Shown piece by piece: positions 44,809-57,800 of a DNA stretch of 64,000 nucleotides. The DNA is from Mesorhabditis belari (Eukaryota > Nematoda > Chromadorea > Rhabditida > Rhabditidae). Location of the stretch: the NCBI GenBank assembly GCA_958450365.1, contig CAUEEP010000733.1, positions 3,265,001-3,329,000 on the forward strand, written 5' to 3'. The translations under genes were made by a program, and so were the position numbers. The notes under the pieces are model-generated. The model had not been told where the DNA came from and made no database searches. It saw nothing but the letters and a program-made list of their open reading frames with translations. Each line of letters opens with the position of its first letter. The stretch's first letter is position 1.

Positions 44809-47394
44809 TCAGCGTTTTGTAAAAGATTTGTCCATATGGTCAAATCCTCTTTGCAAGTTACGTTTGTTGGATTTGAGACGATCCTCCATCGATAGATCGT
44901 TTTGAGCCTTGCTGACCATGTCACTAAAATAGGCAGTAGCATAAAAATCTTTGAATACTGTTATGAAAATACCGAATGAACGAAGCTGGTTTTCGCTCCT
45001 TGTCTCGTTCCTCTTCTTCCATATCACGAGTTTTTGCTGCCGCAATGTTGTCGTCACGTTTCTTGTAGTGCCAGTCAACATTTGCCTAAACAATTTACCG
45101 AGTTCGGCCTTGCTTTAATAGATTAAATTTACTTGCATGGCACGAAGACGAGCTTCTTTTTCTTCTTCTGTCATAGCGGACGACTTGACACGAGTAGTTG
45201 GTCTCTAAACACTAGCTTTAGAATTGGAATAGTAAATTTAATTTTACATTTAATCTTGCAAATTTTTAGAGTTTTTCAAATAAAAATAAAACATACCTTG
45301 TTAAAATCTTGAGCTTTTGTAAACCGGAAAAACTTCTGTTCTTGTCCCTTTGGAGAATGGTCTTTTCTTTCATCTTTCTTCTTTCCTCCAATCAAACCGT
45401 AAGCAGCACTAAATTCGTTTTTGCAATTTTAGTTTGTAAAGCATAACACACCTTGACGAAGCCTGCGGTGGGAGTGCTGGACCTTTTATGGGACGATCAT
45501 CTTCATCGGACTCACTAAATGCTAGTGAAATTTGAACAGAGTAAAGTTTTACCTGAAAACTTCCTTCTTGATAGATTCCTTCTCTTCTTCCGTGTCATCT
45601 TCATCGGGACTACTCGAATCACGTCTTTTACGAGTATCCTAAACCTTTACAAATAAAGTTTACTTTGAACCATCCCCACCTGTTTTGAAGAGCGCTCTTC
45701 AGAATCTTTTCTACTTCTTCTGACCGGACTTTCAGAGTCATGTCTTTGACGGTGCTAAAAGAAAGCTCTTTAACTAGGATTTTTATGCTAGGTACCTTCT
45801 TTACAGGACGCTCCTCTGATGAATTTCGCCGGTCTCTACGCACAGGGCTACGGGAATCATGCCTTCTCCGATCCTGAAAAATAAGCAAAATAGTTTGACC
45901 AAATCTACTTACCCGTATTTCAGATCGTTCCTTTGAAACACTTCTTTCTTTGCGAGCGGGACTACGTGAATCATGTCTTCGCTCTTTGCGCACAGGACTG
46001 CGTGAACCATGTCTTTGTCTATTCTAAAGCAAGTTTTTGTAACGCATTCGCATTGAACCGAACCTTGTTTGAAGATCGATCCCTCGAAAGACTTCTTTCT
46101 TTACGCACAGGGCTTGAAGAATCGTGTCTCCGGCGTTCCTATACAAAATAATTTCGCAAACTTTTAAAAAGCAAACTCTTTTGATCGGTCTTTCCTCGGA
46201 GGATTCTCTCAACTTACGCGGAGGGCTTCGTGAATTAACCCTTCGCCGCTAAAATCAAGGATCGTTGAACTCAACATAGACTATACCTTCCTGCGGTTAT
46301 CTTCTTCGGAAGAACTATCTCTGCGAGCACTCCGGTGGCTTTTTAATGAACTCTGTAAAATCTTGGATGCTGATATAACATTTTAAACGGTTACCTTTGT
46401 CTTCGTTATCTGTTCAGCATCAGAACTTTCCTGACTTTTATTTCGGTGTCGAGAACTGTGCTTTGATGGCTAAATCTAATGTTGTGGTGATGGACTGCAT
46501 GCAACACCAACCTTTGATCTTCGTTCATCGTCCGAATCATCTTGTCTCTCACTCCTACGTCGAGAACGACTGTGCTTGGCCTCTTTTTCACTCTCTGAGT
46601 CATCTTCAGACGAAGACTAAAATAAAAAGTGTCGTTAAATTCCGAAAGCATTACTTCATTTCTTTGTCGCTTTTTGCTCTTCTCTTTCTTCTCCTTCTTT
46701 CGTTCATGTTTGTGCTCTTTCTTTTGCTTCTTCGCTTTCTATATTAAATTTTTAATTTATTCTCACAAGTTCGTTACCTTTTGTTTCTTTTCCAACATCA
46801 TCTCCTTTATCGCTTTCTCCATCTGTATCAAAAGTTTAACATTTTTGTTTTTTAAATTCATTTACCTTCTTCTCCTTTTGCATCTTTTCAGCCATCATTT
46901 CTTTAATCGCTTTCTCCATTTTCAGCTTCATAAGTGGATTTTCCAAAATTTCGCGCCGCCTCATTTCTTCTTTGACCTAAAAGTGGATTATCAACTAAAT
47001 GTAAAAAAAAATCAAAACCTTGAGATTGACAAGTGGATCGTCAAGGCGCATCGTCACCGTGTTAATATGGCTAACCTGTAAAGAACAACGTCTTGTAATG
47101 ACAATCGATCCTCAAACCTTGTGATTAACATTAGCGCCGGACGAGACTACTCGATTCGACACAACGTGCTCAACGCCCTAAATAACTTTAAATAAACCAT
47201 CACACTTCCAAAACAAACCTCAGCTTTCTCGTCGATGACTGCATCAGAGTACTTTTCAAAGTTTTTGTCAATCTAAATGATTTTTTACAGAATATAGTTT
47301 TTTCGCAAACCCTTTTTCCGAGTAGATAGTCTTCCCTGTTTACATCGGATTTGACGCCTTCGTACATCCAGTTGATGTTCTTTTGCTCGCCCAT
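44809..47394 (-). CDS. cwc25: Pre-mRNA splicing factor CWC25 homologue
   Basis: About 21 short exons, the first readable one 47394-47311 and the last 44923-44809. CWC25 joins the spliceosome just before and during the first transesterification. Matches to the family are the block NINWMYEGVKSDVNREDYLL + GKR near the start, the LENPLMKLKMEKAIKEMM helix, a long RS/RHDSxSPVR low-complexity middle, and the conserved C-terminus (MTEEEKEARLRAMQ ... EDRLKSNKRNLQRGFDHMDK + SFTKR). The usual N-terminal Cir_N segment (KxWHP type) is not found. Just upstream of the ATG, TTTTTAG/TTCGCCGGCAAA reads in frame as FAGK, so an upstream exon is probably missing or far away. Several RS exons look duplicated. Same strand as the SR gene that follows. 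Confidence 0.85.
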
Positions 47395-47858
47395 TTTGCC
47401 GGCGAACTAAAAAGATGTATATTTCTCATTTTGTTTGGATGAAACAAATTTAAACTATAGAGACATTTAGGTAGCTGCTTAGAAAACAATTTCGAGACTT
47501 TGTGAGTTTGTCGATTCCGACAAAATTTATCTGAAGGATGTTTCGATAATTTGTTTTATTACAGTCAAATACCAAGTCTTCTCGAATTACAAAGGACTTT
47601 TTACACTGGCACAATAATTTCCAACAAAATATCTTACAAATATTACCGTTTAATGGACGTATCCAAATTCGAAACTGATGGAAACTTGAAGCCTTTATTG
47701 CACACCAAAACTCGATATCCTTTTGAAAAAACAAGTGTCTACACTAGACCAAGACAAAAATATAATTAAACGAAATGTAACACGAAAAATAGTGGTTATA
47801 TAAATATAAAATGTACAAAAGAGAGGCACAGAAAAATCAAATGAGGAATCAATGGAAA

Positions 47859-47876
47859 GGGGGGGGGGGGGGGGGG
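47859..47876. repeat. Run of 18 G
   Basis: A homopolymer of G in an AT-rich intergenic stretch between the DOCK-like gene and CWC25. Such runs stall sequencing and may hide missing sequence. Confidence 0.95.
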
Positions 47877-47949
47877 TTCGAGTAAAAGAAAGACCAGTGG
47901 AAAAAGCACATTCATATCACGAAAACCTTAAAGAACAATGAATTGCCAA

Positions 47950-50900
47950 CTATGCGCTGAAATAACCCATACTGTCTAAACTATTCGTCTTTGATCGCGG
48001 CAACTCCAAATTTGACTCGAATGGGGTAGGGAACTGAAATTGAAATTTGAGAAATCCACTTGATGACTTGTATAGTACCTACATTTTGCCTCCAATAATT
48101 AAGTTAATATAATTAAAGTTAAAAGCGACCATATCTCCAAATGCTCCCGTCAAACGCTCCACCATCGTTTCCGCACTTTTCACCAACATCGCGTGATATT
48201 TGCGTTGATCCGAACCAATCACCCGCTCATTAGCCTGGAGCCCCATCTCACAAGCCACCGTTAACTGTCTAAATAAATATTTCAAACGAGTTTAGCACAC
48301 GCAACCTGAAAGAGTCGCACAAATCCGTAACTCCTTTAGCGCCATAACGTCTCAGTTGATCGGGTTGTGAAAATGCGTCCGCGTAAGCAAGCGGGCCAGC
48401 ATTGACCTAAAATTTCAAATCAAAATTACTTCGAAACGTATAGTTACCGATGGCATCAAGACTCCTTGTAGTAGTAGCTGTAATCCTTTGAAATCCAGTT
48501 GTTTGCCTGATGAAGCGGACTCAACAACGCGTAGGATTTGAGATGCCTAAACATCAAGATTCACCATAACTTGATAGGTCATACCTTTGTCCTGAGCTTT
48601 TGCGACGCAAATTCTAAAGGAGTGAGGATGACATGCTCACGTTTTCCTTTATCAACTGCCAAACGACGTCGATTACTCGGAAACGAGCCAACAACTAAAC
48701 CGACATCTTTATTACTGATATTTATATAACACGCACCTGAAACGATCGTTCTGCGTAAGGCTTGGTGTTGTACAGGTGGTTCTCCTTTACATCTCGAATC
48801 CCAATTTTCAACGACCGGCGTCTCATAAAAGAAATCTCTAAAAGATTTAACTGTACTAATGTATAACACTAGCGTTAACCGCAGATTTGTGTGCGTTCGA
48901 AAATCTTGTTTCTCATTATCCGCGCACAAAGGCTCAACGTGAGTAATTTGAACGTAGGCAAATGACTGATCAAGCGTAGAGATATTCAACTAAAACAAGT
49001 TTTGATTAGAAAAACTCTATAAAGTTACCTCTTTTTCCGGTTCAATCTTGATGTTGTCATGACCTAACAGTTGTCGACAATACTCAAGGAGCGACAGGCT
49101 AACCTCGGCCAAAGAAGTGAGGCCCGATTCGTGATAGATCCACTCACTTTGATGCAAAGATTTCCTGTAACTCAATGGATAAGTAAGTCTAGTTAATTAA
49201 TTCGTACCCAAACTGCTTTTCTCCCAAGAACACGACTTTGAAATAGGTGCCGAGATGTCGCCTGCCATTGTTAATTCTTTCATCCGCTTTGATTGCAGCC
49301 TTGTGCAGATCAGAATACACGGCACTCAGCAGCTAAAGCAAAAAAATATCCAAGGAATGACACTTTTACCTACCTTATAGTTCCCAATAGCTTCCAAAGT
49401 TGGAATTATAAATCGATAAAGTGGACCAATGGCTTCAAAGCGCTCCGCGAGGGTCAATTCGTGACAACAACGATCAATCTTCTCCAACAATTCATCCTAA
49501 AAATGGAAGGCATAAATAAAGCAATAACCACACACCAAAGTGAAGCCTCCTGGTTGCACGTCTTCCCACAGAGATCCTTTCACGTTTTCATCAATTGCAA
49601 TAGCAGAAGAAATCGAATCAAACACCGACCAATCTGGGCTTACAAGCGTTCCTAAAATATTTTCATAATATAAAGATTAAATTTAAATTTCAAGTAAAGT
49701 ATCCACCTTTCAAAAACAGCTCCTTCGCAATAACGACTACAACGTGTCCATACGCAACAGCAGCCTCCGAATGCCAACCGCTCGCTGAATGAAGTTCTGC
49801 CAGTGCAACAAACCAAAGTGAACTAAATTTGAGTTAATAAAATCTTAAGGAAACAACTTACCGATATGTTGCGAAATCTCTGTAACTATTCGCCAGTGAA
49901 ATGTGCAATTCGGTTAGCTTAATCTAAAAAGTGCTGTAAACAGTAATGAGTTGTTTTATCAACTTGATCATAGGTGGCTGACACAAAAGCATTTGTAGCC
50001 TCAAGTACATGTCCCAGTTGGCCGACCACAATCTAAAAAGTTAGATTTTACAGTGATTAAAAAAAGCACCAACCTCAACATCGTCTTTTGGGAGAAGTGC
50101 TACATTGGGCTGCGAATCGTTTCCGATAATTCCTTTGTCGTTTAGAAACCTTTCGTAGTCAAAAATTGAAGAAATCGTTGGCTTATCCTAAATTTGAGCA
50201 ATATCGACCAGAACAACTTTTCCTTTTATTTAAACTTCATATCGTATTATCGATCAAACTTACACTGAAATTCGGACTGCTGATCGCCTTTTGAATTGCT
50301 TCACGAGCTTCTTTGGCACTTCCAAGTGGTCCAAGATTACTTGTGAATCTAAAAAGAGCATAAAAAGTAGCGTTTCAAATTCTATTACTTTCTCAACTTC
50401 GCGAAGGACTTTGTGGAAGAAATGCTATCGAAGCGGAATATGGAGACAGCCGATGAGCCGCTTGAAGGGAGGGAACGTTTCTCCTCCTAAAATAAAAATA
50501 AAATCTTTTCACACAAAAATATTGCCATTATGAAGACAAGATTCCTAACCTCAAAGTCGTCTTTGGATTGCACTGAGTCATTGCTTCCTAGCGTATCACT
50601 CTTCTTGCTCGTAATCTTTTGATCCGATTGATTCGACGATTTTTGCTAAAGAAAAAGTTTAAGGTACTAAAAACTGAAAGGATTTACGAATAACTTCACC
50701 AAATTTTGAAAGCCCTCAATTCGCAAACTACAAGCTACATTCATCGTTCTTAAGGTGCACGAAATAGCTTTACTCGTGCCGTTTAAAGTCTCCTAATTCA
50801 GCGGCTTTTAAAATTTAAAGGCGCCAAATTAAGACAATGGAGTTTTTCTTTTTAAAAGCCGGTGGAGATATCAATACCGATGTGGAGATGACGTCTTGTA

Positions 50901-51559
50901 TGGCGTCACGCGCTTCTTTCGCAAATCCTGGCCTTCGAACCACAGCGGCAAACCTAAAACAAATCATAAGTATGCTTAAAAGAAGCATAAATGTCTCATT
51001 TCATAGGATCAAATCAAAACAACACTTTCTAAGTCGTCCGGGTGGTTTTGGCGGTGCCATCTCAACAGCCATGATCGGTCCATCGGGAATAGCTAGACGT
51101 CCTTCTGCGTTTTTCTTTCCCTGAAATTAAAAATCTTTACAAAACTTTAAAATTCTTACGCATGCAATTCTTACGCACCTTATGCAACACCTTTTAAATT
51201 TTACGTTCCTAAAGTTTTAAACTTATTCAACGCCAAGCAACACTGTAAATAAGAGTCATCAACGACTAAAAACAAACTGGTGTCAATATCAATACACATG
51301 TTGAAGTGCCAATTTCAGCTTATTTTCCAATGCTTTTTCCAATCTTATTTTCCAAAGGATTAACACTTATTTTGTGCCATTACAACACTTTATTTCGCCT
51401 CATCAACACCTCCAGAAAAATCTAAGGCGAAAATAACATACAAGCGTGTTTGCACCGAGGCATTCACGGCGTAACGTCAGTAAACTTTAGCTAGTAAACA
51501 CCAAACAAGCTCACCTGCTTAATCTTGTTGGATTGCGGAGGGGAGATCATGCATTTCAT
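47950..51559 (-). CDS. Short DOCK-D-type Rho-GEF: N-terminal segment joined to DHR-2
   Basis: Nineteen exons from an ATG at 50744 to the stop at 47950 encode about 640 residues; three more exons (51589-51518, 51120-51035, ~50957-50865) lie upstream, with an in-frame ATG at 51559. DOCK proteins activate Rac/Cdc42 through the DHR-2 domain. Residues ~83-150 (SFAKLRKFTSNLG ... FDYERFLN) resemble the extreme N-terminus of DOCK9-11. The next exon already enters the DHR-2 region (LGHVLEATNAF, TELHISLANSYRDF, WHSEAAVAYGHVVVVIAKEL). Further DHR-2 marks are NNGRRHLGTYFKVVF, DQSFAYVQITHVEP, QHQALRRTIVS and VNAGPLAYADAF (the loop that carries the nucleotide-sensor valine in DOCK9). PH and DHR-1 domains, over 1000 residues in relatives, are absent. 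It is probably a bare GEF module or a decaying paralogue. Confidence 0.75.
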
Positions 51560-51589
51560 TTTCCTTCTCGTGCCAATGCCAGATGAAAC
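50865..51589 (-). CDS. Upstream duplicate of the DOCK N-terminal exons
   Basis: Three exon-like blocks: 51589-51518 (RVSSGIGTRRKMKCMISPPQ), 51120-51035 (GKKNAEGRLAIPDGPIMAVE ... PPKPPGRLRK) and from about 50957 (FAAVVRRPGFAKEARDAIQD + VISTSVLISPPAF). The last two match RLRK/FTSNLGPLGSAKEAREAIQK in exons 3-4 of the main model, with an intron at the same place and phase (AAA/GT...AG/TTC). They may be the true 5' end of the gene, giving an internal duplication, or the remains of a neighbouring copy. An open link through ETLNGTSKAISCTLRT into MNVACSLRIEGF is possible. Confidence 0.5.
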
Positions 51590-51864
51590 ACGTGACTTAA
51601 AATGAAAAATGAAAAGGTGAATTAGATAAAAGCAAAACAACAAAAGCTCAATCTATAAACGCGGCTCATAAGTCAAATAAAAAAAATGCGGAAATTAATT
51701 TTATAGTGATAATTCAAAAATCTATTCTGTCACGGGATTGAATATCTTAACGTTGATAAAAAGATTACAAAAGCAATGCATGTTCGTTTTGTTTTTTTTT
51801 TTGTTTTGGACTTGATTTATTAATTTCACATGTAATTTTTATATGTAAAGTTTATTTACACGTG

Positions 51865-54800
51865 TTATTTTAAAGAACAATAAAGATTCTCGTTCTCTTC
51901 AGCGTCCAGGGCATCCTCTATTGAAGGGAAGAAGTGGGCGAAGAGGTGATGCTTCTCGAAACTCTCCACTTGTCTCAGCGTTGACAGGATCTCCACTGGA
52001 ATTGGTTTTTGTTTCATCGACTGAGCATTAAGAATTAAGTGATTTATTGACAAGAGTGCTTTGAAACTTTCAACTTTGGAAAGAATTAGACCCACAGTTT
52101 GCTGAAGAGTACATGAGCAGCACTCCTGTCTTCTTTTTCTCGAGAATTGTCTGAAATTTATTTTATTTTGAAGCTTTGAGATTAAAAATGAGTCTGGTTT
52201 ATATACTTCAATCAAAGAATTGGCTCCAGTGAAATCCACGAATGGTACCCCAACAAGATCGATGACAACCCGTTGAATAGGAAGCTTGATTCGTGATTTG
52301 AATGTGTTCGTACAAGAAAGAATCTAGAACAGAAATAAAATGCGTATCAAGATTTCATTAAATTCATTTTTCTTACATTTTTCTGACTCTCGCTGGTGGC
52401 AATGCTAACTCCCGCATTCCTCAGAATTGGCTCCGAGTTCTCTCTCGACATCTTTTGCTCTAATAGATGCTTACCATGATTATTATTCCTGAATAATAAT
52501 TAGATTCAAAGACATTCACTGTTACCGTATACTTCCATCAATCATTTGATTGAGTTGACTGCGAAAGCTTTCGGCATTCGTGAAAATGATCGGCGCCGAG
52601 AAGTGAAGGCAAAGAGTGAAATCGGGAACAACAGCGTCTCTATAGGGAAAATTGGATAGATAATGCCTTGCATTCTTTAAATTGGATAGATAATGCCTTG
52701 CATTCATTCCTTGTAGTTTACCTGTAGTTCTTTGAAGGTTTGTAGTAAGTTTTGTCCTTGTTGTGTGACATTCGACCGAGTTCCACAAGACGAGCTCTGA
52801 AGTTGTACTTTGAAAATCTCTATGAACTTTCTGTAAGAATTAATAGACTTTCCGCAAATGCAAATCTGTTTTAACTCTCCAATCTTTTTACTATTAGCAA
52901 ACTTGTCCTCAACTTTTTTTCCATCCAATTGCAATTGTATCAAAGACTAGAATGAACCTCTCTTTTCCCCGATCATTTGCTCGATCACAAATATTTGACT
53001 AATGAGTGCTAAGTGAGACCGAAAACGGGGAAATATTTGCTTCAGCACTTTGTCGATTGCTTGAAAAAAAGACAATGGGTTTTTGGGGGATTCGAAAGGA
53101 AAAAGGACGGGGTTTCTTTACATTCATACACAGATTTCACCTTTGACATTTTACACTTGGTGAAACTTGGCTTTTCATTGGATTGGTTCTTTGAGGCATT
53201 TGGTTTTAGTCCAATGATTGAGTCAGGTGTTTTTCTTTGAGATTCGAGCTTGCCTTGTTCAGATAAGCTTAAGATTTTTGAAAGCTTTTCTTGAAGGAAT
53301 GTGAGATCTGAGAATCAGTTTATCTTTCTTTTAACTCCACTTTTTGGTAAGCACTGAATCTCCTTTGTTTCCTTTGCCTTGTATTCAGATTTCACGAGAG
53401 ATCTTTCCGTGTATTCCAAGAGCTATGATTACACATGGAAATCAAGAAGGCGGGACGCATGAGTCCTTTGCTTGTCCACTTATCCCTCTTTTCTGTCAAA
53501 GATTAGACAAAAGAAAGTGAAAGATCGATGTCACTTTTTCAAGAGCTGACTTCCAACTTTCATAGGAATAATCAGAAACGATAGAATTAAGCTGAGATAG
53601 GATAATTTCAGTTCAACTGCCTTGCTATTGAGCCTTTTTACAGTACGATTTGTCACCTATAATATCTTTCTTTATGATTCAAATGCCAAAGTTCATCTTT
53701 TTGATCTTTTTCCTATACCGAGTGCCCGTTCACACCTCATCATCCGCAAAAAGCGACGTGCAATCAATCGAGCTTTCTCTTTCCGAAAGTGGCGCATTGT
53801 TTACGTTCTCTTTCTTCCAAAACCCTTTTTTCTTGATAGGATCGTCTATTGGAGAACCCTCAAAACTCCAAAAAACCCGAAGCACTCTTATAAAAACTTG
53901 ATGGAAAGGGGTAACGGGGTTCACTCTCTGAACCCGGCCAGCTGCGTCATTTGTGGCACTCTTAAACCCACCTTTATAAATTCCCCTAATAGCTCGATTT
54001 CGAGTCGATTCTTTTGCTTGGCAAAACCTTTTTGAATACAATTGTTAAAAGATCATCTTTATCTTCTACTTCTTATCACTGCAAATGTGAAGCCGATAAA
54101 AAACAAAAACATTTCCCTAATATTCCACTTCATTTTCATTGCCCTACATCTACAATTCTTCATTTCTAAACCTTTTCCATTTCTCTCAAGTCTCAATAAA
54201 ACACTTTTCAGATGATCCCCCGAATTATTCTTCTACAACTAATGAGCTTTCTCTTTCTATTGACTTTTTCTCATGCGTGGAAATGTGGGATCGATACAAT
54301 GACTGAGAAGTTATCGTGGCTCATTTCCTATCCAGCATCACAAGCTAGTAAGTGTAAATGTTCAAAACTTGACTTAAAAAGATCTTTGACTTTACTTTCT
54401 GAACAACCTAGTTACTGTTATAAGCTATAACTCAGTTACTGACAAGGGAACTGAGTGTGGTGGCCAAATGACATGTATCACGGGTTATTCGACGCAGAAT
54501 TTAACGCCGATTCCGAATCTGCTATGGAGCACTGTCTCAAAAGTAATAAGCATCCAAGTTTTGTATGGGATTTCAAATCACCACGAGTTTATGAGCTTAT
54601 AAGCAGATTTCCCAGAGACTATAAGAAGCAGTGGTAGTGGAGTGAGTTAGAATAAAAAGTTAGAATGCAAAGAGTCTCTAGTTCGAGTCCGCGTTCTGCT
54701 CTTTTCATTTGATTTTTTTGGATTTTCAAAGTTCTCGGTTAATTGTTCTCTGTTTGAAATATCCATTTGACCACCACATCAGTTGAAATTCCCTTGTCAT

Positions 54801-57800
54801 TTAAAACCTCTAACCCATTAAAACCATCTTTTCAGTGGTGAATCAATGCTGCATCGAGCACGACAATTTCATCGAACAAGGGCGAACTTTTGGGATTTCT
54901 CGAGAGGAAAGTGATCGGATCTTTTGCCATTGTCTGGAAGCAACTGGCGGTTCCTACGCAAAATACATCATCAAACCGATTTTCTGTACTGCTGTCAAGT
55001 GCTACACATTTTTCAACAAATACATGTAGTTATAAGCTTCGTTTACTCCTAACCTCAATACTATCAGTTTTCCCCCGCCCAAACCTCGCATTTATTGCCT
55101 TTTTTCAAGTTACGGGTTCATTCAAAATAGTTATATTCTTTCTTGATCATTTTTTTAATAGATTTTAATAAAATTTTTTAAACCTTTGTATTTTCATGAT
55201 GAGCACACCGAGCACAAAAATGACTCCAAGTGCCAATCCCTCAACCACATCAAAGACAACGGTTCCGATAAAGGAGATCAGAAAAGCGAACTGAAAATTT
55301 AGTAATCAACGATAAGATTACAATGGAATTTTTTCTTTGCCAAACATTTGAACACTTTCTATATATACTTTCAAAATGTCCCCTTGAATATCTTTTAATT
55401 TGGGAAATTTAAACAAATGCCGCAGCTAGAGCTATGAAAGCTATGAAAGCCGCTAGCCGCAGCCGCAGCTATGAAAGCTTGAGCCCTTTCTGTGTAGATT
55501 TTTCGTGGCTGCCCCTTTTTTGAAATCCCTATAAAAATAGAAGATATTCAGCTGAGTGGGACACTTTGAAAGAAACTTCTTTAACACATTCTCCATCTCA
55601 CTCACCGCATCAGTTTTATTGGCTCTCCACAAGGTGGGAATCTGTTTCAATTGCATGAACATCCCTTTCAACGCCACAATGATGATACAAGATAAGAGAC
55701 ACTAAATTTACCATTGGAAATTCAATCATACCAACAAACCAATGGCAATTCCTCTAGAAATGGTCCGATAAAGAAGATAACTGTCAGTAGGAGAAGGCTC
55801 GAGAAAACGGTGGCCAATTGGGTTTTTGTGCCAGCAGCCTAGAAAATTGATACTTTGGCAGTTATTGTGACGACGAGTCACCAAAAAGCTGCTGCAGTCT
55901 AATAAGACACCAGAAATACCGTACCCTAAACAATGTCGCGCTCACCCGCGTATAAAAGGACGCCTTCTTCCCCTTTTTCTGAATTTTCTCTTCGAGATAC
56001 TTTCACAATTTTCAGCAAAGTTACTTTTTGTCTTTGGATCAATGCTTTGTTGAAACAACCATATTGGAACCATATTGGCACCAAATTGGAACCATATTGG
56101 AACCATATTGGAACCATATATGACCAATTGGAACCATATTGGAAACATATTGGAAACATATTGGAACCGTATCTGAACCATATTGGAACCATATTGGAAC
56201 CATATTGGAACCTAATTGGAACCATATCCGAACCATATTGGAATCATATTGGAAACATATTGGAACCATATTGGAACCTAATTGGAACCATATCCGAACC
56301 ATATTGGAACCATATTGGAACCATGTTTCCAAACATTTTCACACGCTTTACCCCAATAAACTATTATTGGTTTAAAACTATTATTCATTTAAGCGAAAGC
56401 GCACAGGTCTAACCACGTCTAGTGGGATTCAAGAGAAAGCACAATTCGTAATACAGCAAATTAGTTTTGATAGTTATACTTTTTACCTCGTAGACTAAAG
56501 TCCTTGCCAATGCCGTGCTACTTGGCCAAACGGGAAACAATGAGCTCAAACACTCCATGAAGCCTAGTGCGTAGAACTCCTAAACAAATTTCTTATACTT
56601 TAATGCAAGATTATAGCCCTATTTACTCACTTGTCTTGTATCAATCTTGTAGTTGTGCTTTTTCGCAAAGAGTTTCCCCATTGAAATCGTGACTACGAGA
56701 ACGACAACAGCTATGGCCATTGCATCGGCAAATAGCAGAGGAAATAGAGAACCATTGGGCGCTCTAGTGCTTGGAAATCTGAAAGAAATTTAGATTTAGA
56801 AATAAATGTAAAATTTCTTGCTTACTTACCCAGTCGGAATCTTCCCAATCACTTTCACCGAAAACTTTTCCCGAAATCCAAAAGAATACGAGAATATAGT
56901 ACCGAAAATTATCTGAAATTGAACTTTTGTAAGTTTTGTTTTATATACTAACCACAAAGAGATCATAAGGTATAGGTATCTTCGTTTTAAGCAATTTTTT
57001 GATGAGCGGATCGAGATAGTCTTTGAAGATGAAAAGAAGAGAAATCGTTGATAGAGAGAGGAGAAAAGTTGAGAGATTCGCCTCACCGAAACGAATTGAC
57101 GACAAAAGTTGAAGCCAAATCTGAAAAGATAAGTTATCAGTTTAACTATCAGAAACAAGTATTAACAAGAGTTTAGCGCTATTGTTGAGTAATGGTAATC
57201 TCGCAAATTAGCTGCATTTTAGCTCCAAAAGGGATAGAAAGCCGATTGGAAGAAAGGGAGCGGAAAAGAGTTACGTGAACGTTGTCTACATGGTTAAGTG
57301 CTAGAGGATCTTTCTCTAGCTCTCGGCATGAGGGGTTCGAGCCCGCTTGCCGCTTGCCGCTTGCCTCCATTGATTGTCTTGTTGTCTTTGATTGTCTTTG
57401 ATTCAAAGAGGAGAGCAAAAGAGGTGATGAGAACGGAAGGAACGATAAAAAACCCCGCCGGAAAATGTAAGACTCCGACATTGCCTTCTGTACAGAACAA
57501 CAATTGTCCTTTTTGAACGTACTTTACACAAAACTAACTCACAGGAAAAAGCTTTCCGATTCCGCTCGCTCGTGGCAAAGAGACACCAAGAATTTTGTTG
57601 AGTTGAGCCGTGAAAACGTGAACCGCTGCACCCGTTGTGAAACCAGCGATCACCTAAAGTTGAATTTATTTTCAACGATTAGAAGATAACTCTTTCACCA
57701 ACCTGATCAGATAAAAAGCTCGTCAAAAAGTCTAACCGTAGAAAGCCCAATAAAATCTGAAACTTTCTCTTTTGCCATCAAGTATCAATTGACTTTACCT

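Noticed and set aside
53622..54041. 137-codon plus-strand frame, with a 103-codon antisense frame
   Set aside because: It could suggest a second nested gene in the SLC26 intron, but both strands are open, no family is recognised and no splice partner fits.
55926..56412. Several 80-160 codon frames on both strands around 56.1 kb
   Set aside because: All come from the 11-bp satellite, which has no stops in most frames. They lie in an SLC26 intron.
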